Source: Bryobacterales bacterium | GTDB taxonomy: Bacteria; Cyanobacteriota; Vampirovibrionia; Obscuribacterales; Obscuribacteraceae | Direction of reading: 5' to 3' | Length of the DNA: 9,233 nt | Assembly: GCA_903970295.1 (NCBI GenBank) | Contig: CAJCHQ010000588.1 | Span: forward strand, 1-9,233 | Shown here: positions 6,073 through 9,233 of the stretch, piece by piece | Layout of the letters: the number at the start of each line of letters is the position of its first letter | Position numbering within the stretch: position 1 is the stretch's first letter | Position numbers and translations under genes: made by a program | The notes under the pieces: model-generated | Told to the model about the DNA's origin: nothing | Seen by the model: only the letters and a program-made list of their open reading frames with translations | Database searches by the model: none

Positions 6073-6114
6073 CGAGAGCCGAAGCAGTTCAATGCTCCCT
6101 GACCAAGAGGCGTC

Positions 6115-6134
6115 GACCGATACGAGTATCAGTC
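6115..6134. promoter_or_regulatory. 20-bp palindrome upstream of the rpsL promoter
   Basis: The arms GAC-C-GATAC and GTATC-A-GTC surround a central GA, matching at 8 of 9 positions. The axis is about 88 bp upstream of the predicted str-operon start. No T-run follows in the direction of the upstream GNAT gene, so it looks more like a protein binding site than a terminator. Confidence 0.4.
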
Positions 6135-6252
6135 AGGTTATCAGATAGCCAGGCTGCTCAAGACGATTTTCGCAATTACTTTACATTGATCGTGCCTGCC
6201 CAGTGGCCAAGCAGTCACTTATGAGCGTTTTCTCAACCGGTGATGCCAATGA

Positions 6253-7326
6253 TTAACGTAGATCGCCTGGACCACTTCTGAGATTGCGCGGCATATTGAT
6301 CGCCGGATTAGGGATGGGTGCCAATGTTAAGGTGCGCTCGACTTTGGCTTTACGGGGCAATTTGGCCCGCAGCCAGTGCTCTCGGGCCAAGAGCGAAAAA
6401 TGTCCGATTCGATCGAGACCGGCGTCATTGAGGGCTGAAACTACCGCCGGCTGGTAATCGTAGGCTTTAGGCAAGAGCATGCCTTTCATGCCCGCCCGCC
6501 GCATCATCGCAAAAGCGAACCCTACGATCTGGGGAGCCATGTGTGTCCAACCCGGATGGACGGCGAATTCGAGGTGATAGTCGCCTTCCTGGTGGGCAGT
6601 CACCTTGACTGCGGAGGTGAGCACTTTACGTTCGGTGTCTTGCGAAACCCAGAACCAGGTCCTTCGTTTTATGAGCCTCTTGCTTACCTTTTCGATACTT
6701 TCAACCGGCAATTCGGGGACAAAAAAGTCATCCGGCATCCATTCATAGATCAACCGGTGGTCAGGCGGCAAACACTCTTGATGCAACTGATAGAGGCGCT
6801 GTCTGTCTTCAGGAAGTGCCAAGCGGAATGAAGAAAAATCGATTTCCTCAGACTTTTCGCCATAATCAGTGGGCAATTGATAATGGGTAATCTTGGCGCA
6901 TCGCCTGAAACCGCAAGAGCCGAGAAGATTAAGAGCCGCCGAATTCTGGTCCGAAATCTCGGCAATAAAATGGTTGACGCCCTGGCTGCCAAAGAGTGCG
7001 AAGGCAAAGCGCAGAAGTTCCTGAGCGATGCCGCGACCCCTGTGGGTGGGGTGAACGACCAGGTGTTCGATTCGCCAACAAGCGCGCGATTTGCCGATGT
7101 TGTGCAATGAAATCAAGCCCAGGACCACGCCGTCCTCTTTGGCGATATAGACTGACGGGGCGATGTGCAGCCGGCAAGGTATCCAGTGCTGCCAGAAGGT
7201 CAGCCCCTTGAGCGAAAGTTCGTCCTCGGCGCAAAACGTTTCGTAGGGCATGGGCTCATCTTGATGCCTGAGCAAAGCCCGCGTTTGCGTCGTGTCGGTG
7301 GCTAGGAGTGGTTCGATTTTGATCAT
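6253..7326 (-). CDS. two-domain GNAT-like acetyltransferase
   Basis: A 357-aa cytoplasmic protein. The N-terminal GNAT domain (about 1-152) has a good acetyl-CoA motif A, HLVVHPTHRGRGIAQELL (88-105), with the R-G-R-G-I-A loop, and motif B SAALNLLGSCGFR (129-141). The C-terminal part (about 163-325) has the layout of a second GNAT fold: EFAVHPGWTHMAPQIVGFAFA (253-273) lies where motif A should be, and VVSALNDAGLDRIG (295-308) resembles motif B. The glycine-rich pyrophosphate loop is lost there (G-W-T-H-M-A), so this half is probably non-catalytic. A basic, proline-rich tail ends the protein. The substrate is unknown. ATG 7326 has no clear SD. The frame stays open to TTG 7485, but the extra 53 residues resemble no GNAT N-terminus. 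The gene precedes rpsL on the same strand but is separated by the str promoter. Confidence 0.8.
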   Translation of the reverse strand: MIKIEPLLATDTTQTRALLRHQDEPMPYETFCAEDELSLKGLTFWQHWIPCRLHIAPSVYIAKEDGVVLGLISLHNIGKSRACWRIEHLVVHPTHRGRGIAQELLRFAFALFGSQGVNHFIAEISDQNSAALNLLGSCGFRRCAKITHYQLPTDYGEKSEEIDFSSFRLALPEDRQRLYQLHQECLPPDHRLIYEWMPDDFFVPELPVESIEKVSKRLIKRRTWFWVSQDTERKVLTSAVKVTAHQEGDYHLEFAVHPGWTHMAPQIVGFAFAMMRRAGMKGMLLPKAYDYQPAVVSALNDAGLDRIGHFSLLAREHWLRAKLPRKAKVERTLTLAPIPNPAINMPRNLRSGPGDLR

Positions 7327-7582
7327 GGCGCTGGATGGGGATCTGCTCGAAGACAATTGCTCGGCGGACGGCTGCAGGTTAGAAAACGACTCCAAGCCGC
7401 TTGATTCTCCATGATAGCACTGGCCTGCCAAGTAGATGTGAAATAGCTGTTCAGGCAAGCTAAGTCCGCCTGCCAGAAGCGCCAACGGCAGTTCGGGATA
7501 AGAGCCTCGTGGGCGCCACCAGATATGATGCGATTCGGCGCTGGTTGCGTCGCTCCTTCAGGCAAGTTAGCGGTACAACCTA

Positions 7583-7588
7583 TATACT
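7583..7588 (+). promoter_or_regulatory. -10-like box (TATACT) before smpB
   Basis: TATACT matches 5 of 6 positions of the -10 consensus and lies about 60 nt before the smpB start. No good -35 is present at 16-18 nt, so a sigma70 promoter here would be weak or activator-dependent. Initiation would fall near 7595, at the left edge of a palindrome. Confidence 0.4.
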
Positions 7589-7594
7589 TTATTG

Positions 7595-7611
7595 AATCGA
7601 CTGAGTCGATT
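7595..7611. promoter_or_regulatory. perfect 17-bp palindrome at the smpB promoter
   Basis: AATCGACT (7595-7602) and AGTCGATT (7604-7611) are exact inverted copies around a single G. The site begins 6 bp after the -10-like TATACT, so it would cover the transcription start. That is typical of a repressor operator. As RNA the arms could also form a hairpin, although the 1-nt spacer is too short for a stable loop. The regulator is unknown. Confidence 0.5.
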
Positions 7612-7646
7612 GATTCCATTCCAGCATTACCATCTCAAGTAGAAGT

Positions 7647-8147
7647 ATGGCCAAGGGTGTAAAGTCAGCGCCGCCAGCCAAGGAAGAAGGCAAGCCGCGT
7701 TACAAGAATATTGCCGACAATCGGCGGGCTCGCCACGAGTATGAAATACTCGAGGTATTCGAGGCCGGCCTTGTGTTAGCCGGTACTGAAGTCAAATCTA
7801 TGCGGCAAGGCAGAGCTAATTTGCAAGACAGTTTCGCCCGGGTCGAGCAAGGCGAATTATGGCTCTATAACTGTCATATATCTCCTTACGATCATGGCAA
7901 TCGTTTCAACCACGATCCGGTGAGAAGGCGTAAACTACTAATGCATCACAAGCAGATTTTGAAACTGAAATCGCAGATGCAGGAGAAAGGACTGACGATA
8001 GTGCCTCTGAAGCTCTATTTCAAAGGTAATTGGGCGAAAGTCGATCTGGCGTTGGCTCGTGGCAAACAACTTTACGATAAGCGGGCCGACATTACAAAGA
8101 GAGATACTAAGCGGCAATTAGAGCGCATTATCAAGCAATCTCGTTGA
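7647..8147 (+). CDS. smpB: SsrA-binding protein SmpB (trans-translation)
   Basis: A 166-aa protein that binds tmRNA and carries it, in complex with EF-Tu, to ribosomes stalled on broken mRNAs. The C-terminal tail of SmpB enters the empty mRNA channel. Hallmarks are visible: ADNRRARHEYEI (23-34), LAGTEVKSMRQGRANLQDSF (44-63), NCHISPYDHGNRFNHDPVRR (75-94), RRKLLMHHKQI (94-104) and LALARGKQLYDKR (134-146). These are followed by the basic tail needed for accommodation (to R166). The N-terminus has about 15 lysine/proline-rich extra residues. ATG 7647 has no strong SD. The ssrA (tmRNA) gene is not in this window. The next gene starts 15 nt after the stop, so the two are probably co-transcribed. 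Confidence 0.97.
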   Translation: MAKGVKSAPPAKEEGKPRYKNIADNRRARHEYEILEVFEAGLVLAGTEVKSMRQGRANLQDSFARVEQGELWLYNCHISPYDHGNRFNHDPVRRRKLLMHHKQILKLKSQMQEKGLTIVPLKLYFKGNWAKVDLALARGKQLYDKRADITKRDTKRQLERIIKQSR

Positions 8148-8150
8148 TTG

Positions 8151-8155
8151 AGGAG
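8151..8155 (+). promoter_or_regulatory. Shine-Dalgarno site of the TTG-started gene
   Basis: AGGAG lies between the smpB stop and two adjacent TTG codons, 7 nt before TTG 8163 and 4 nt before TTG 8160. It is the main evidence that the downstream frame, which has no ATG near its beginning, is translated. Confidence 0.8.
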
Positions 8156-8162
8156 CAAATTG

Positions 8163-9233
8163 TTGAGCCACGTATTCGCTAATTTTCCCCGACTGCTGAG
8201 AAATTCTGCCACCGCCCTCGCCGCTTTGTTGGTGGCACAATCGGTGGGTTGTTTGTCTTTGCCGGCATTCGCTGATGCACCACTGGCAGTGCTACGCAGT
8301 TCTCGTGACGCGGTGGCGTATCAAGACCAACACATAGGCACTTTTGACGATGATTTCAATGCTTTCAAGCAGACTCTGTCGGCTGCCAATGTCAGATACG
8401 ATGAACTGACAGATGCCGACGTCGCTCAAGGTCCGTCGCGTCTCAGCGGTTATAAACTGATTGTGGTGCCTTTGCTCGTTGACCTACCCGGCGAGGTGGT
8501 TAACGCTTTAACCGAATATCAGAGAGGAGGGGGCAAACTCCTCATCACCGAAAGTGGTGGCACACCGATGGCTGGTGCCCAGGCACTGGAACAAACTGCC
8601 GGTATTACTTTTGTCAAACAAACCACATCCACCGAGGCACGCAAGCTCGATTGGACTAAATCGCAAGCACCACCCAGCGATACATTTGCCGTCGGTTCAG
8701 TGGCTGCCGAAGTAACGGTGCAACCGTCAGTAATTGCAGTCGCCGATTGGGAAACTGCCGATGGTAAAAAGCTTGGCCCAGCCATATTTAAAAGTGCCAA
8801 CACCATTTACTTCAGCTGGGCGCCAGGAATGCAGGGAGCGATCACAGCCAATGCCATTTTGCTCGGTCTCGCCCTGGAAGAAATGGTGCCCGGACTTTCG
8901 CAACAATCAGCAGTGCAAATTAGTTATGCCGACTATCAACAAATTCAGCAAGAGTTGGATTATTTGACCAAGCGCACCGACGAGGCGATCAAAACCGCCA
9001 AGCAAGCCGATTTGGCTGTGCCCTTCAAGGTGATCCAACAGAATTATGATGCTGCCGTTGCGCATATAAATCAATTTCACGAGGCTTACCACAATCGCCA
9101 TTATTATGATGCCGATCAGTTTTTGGAACAGGCTCGTCAGGAATTCGCCATTGCCTTTGCCCAATCCATGCCGGTTCGCCCCGTCGAAGCTCGTAACGTT
9201 TGGCTCGATCGCGGCACAATCATCAGCACCAAA
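8163..9233 (+). CDS. secreted GHL10-type glycosyl-hydrolase-like protein, 5' part
   Basis: An uninterrupted frame of 357 codons that runs off the window end. Residues 1-37 are a signal peptide: a basic start, a hydrophobic core around 17-30 and AFA before D38. Residues about 95-240 resemble a class I glutamine-amidotransferase-like Rossmann domain, as found beside carbohydrate-active domains: SGYKLIVVPLLVDLP (95-109), then LTEYQRGGGKLLITESGGTP (116-135). No catalytic cysteine is visible in that region. Residues about 255-335 are helical, Q/E/A-rich and possibly coiled coil. The last residues, VEARNVWLDRGTIIS, match the entry strand of GHL10-type (family 10 glycosylhydrolase-like) barrels, whose body lies beyond the window. 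The start is TTG 8163 (or 8160), with AGGAG upstream. It follows smpB by 15 nt, so co-transcription is likely. The substrate is unknown; an envelope polysaccharide is a guess. Confidence 0.75.
   Translation, partial: MSHVFANFPRLLRNSATALAALLVAQSVGCLSLPAFADAPLAVLRSSRDAVAYQDQHIGTFDDDFNAFKQTLSAANVRYDELTDADVAQGPSRLSGYKLIVVPLLVDLPGEVVNALTEYQRGGGKLLITESGGTPMAGAQALEQTAGITFVKQTTSTEARKLDWTKSQAPPSDTFAVGSVAAEVTVQPSVIAVADWETADGKKLGPAIFKSANTIYFSWAPGMQGAITANAILLGLALEEMVPGLSQQSAVQISYADYQQIQQELDYLTKRTDEAIKTAKQADLAVPFKVIQQNYDAAVAHINQFHEAYHNRHYYDADQFLEQARQEFAIAFAQSMPVRPVEARNVWLDRGTIISTK

Larger units (their letters stand above)
7327..7646. other. divergent intergenic region, GNAT gene / smpB
   Basis: This 320-bp region separates two divergent genes. 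The smpB-proximal 70 bp hold the -10-like box and palindrome listed separately. The rest is open in two minus-strand frames, but neither begins with an SD nor shows a recognisable domain. No RNA gene or repeat is seen in it. Confidence 0.5.

Noticed and set aside
6195..6220. Possible terminator hairpin (CTGCTT/GGGCAG, minus strand) after the two-domain GNAT gene
   Set aside because: Two of the six pairs are G-U and no T-tract follows.
7327..7485. N-terminal extension of the two-domain GNAT protein to TTG 7485
   Set aside because: No SD and no GNAT-like sequence in the extra 53 residues. It is listed as intergenic, although the ATG 7326 also lacks a clear SD, so this is not certain.
8519..9219. 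Several minus-strand open frames of 64-95 codons
   Set aside because: All lie opposite the continuous plus-strand secreted hydrolase-like gene, which has an SD, signal peptide and recognisable motifs.

Overview
The window comes from a bacterial chromosome of roughly middling GC. It carries housekeeping translation genes together with several poorly characterised genes. Most genes have clear Shine-Dalgarno sites. GTG and TTG starts occur (rpsL, the secreted hydrolase-like gene), and neither tRNA gene encodes its 3' CCA. The closing motif of the last gene (VWLDRGTI, entry to a GHL10-type glycosyl-hydrolase barrel) is one I associate with cyanobacterial-type proteins. A member of the Cyanobacteriota/Vampirovibrionia (Melainabacteria) side of the tree would fit, but this is a weak inference and not a taxonomic call.

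Layout. Positions 84-333 (+) hold two tRNA genes, Cys(GCA) and Val(GAC), each with its own sigma70-like promoter. Facing them on the minus strand is a small secreted helical protein (346-867) with a strong SD. Positions 868-1257 are a GC- and G-run-rich spacer with a long imperfect hairpin. A DUF6941-like protein (1258-1671, -) and a GNAT acetyltransferase (about 1832-2524, +) are divergent. The GNAT gene converges on the str operon.

The str operon reads leftward: rpsL (5987-5577), rpsG (5553-5083), then after an unusually long 353-nt gap fusA (4729-2582). No tuf gene follows fusA. A near-consensus promoter lies upstream of rpsL (6043-6072), with a dyad centred on its -10. Upstream on the same strand is a two-domain GNAT-like protein (7326-6253). 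Divergent from it are smpB (7647-8147, +), encoding the trans-translation factor, and, 15 nt later with a good SD, a TTG-started secreted protein with a GATase-like N-terminal region that enters a GHL10-like barrel as the window ends.

How the genes fit together: S12, S7, EF-G, SmpB and the two tRNAs all serve translation and ribosome rescue. The acetyltransferases, the DUF6941-like protein, the helical secreted protein and the hydrolase-like protein are neighbours with no evident shared pathway. I see no CRISPR array, phage, transposon or toxin-antitoxin system. The most interesting material is in the non-coding DNA: palindromes at the smpB and rpsL promoters, a structured leader before fusA and a GC-rich hairpin at 1170-1207. 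Several start sites also differ from the longest open frame.
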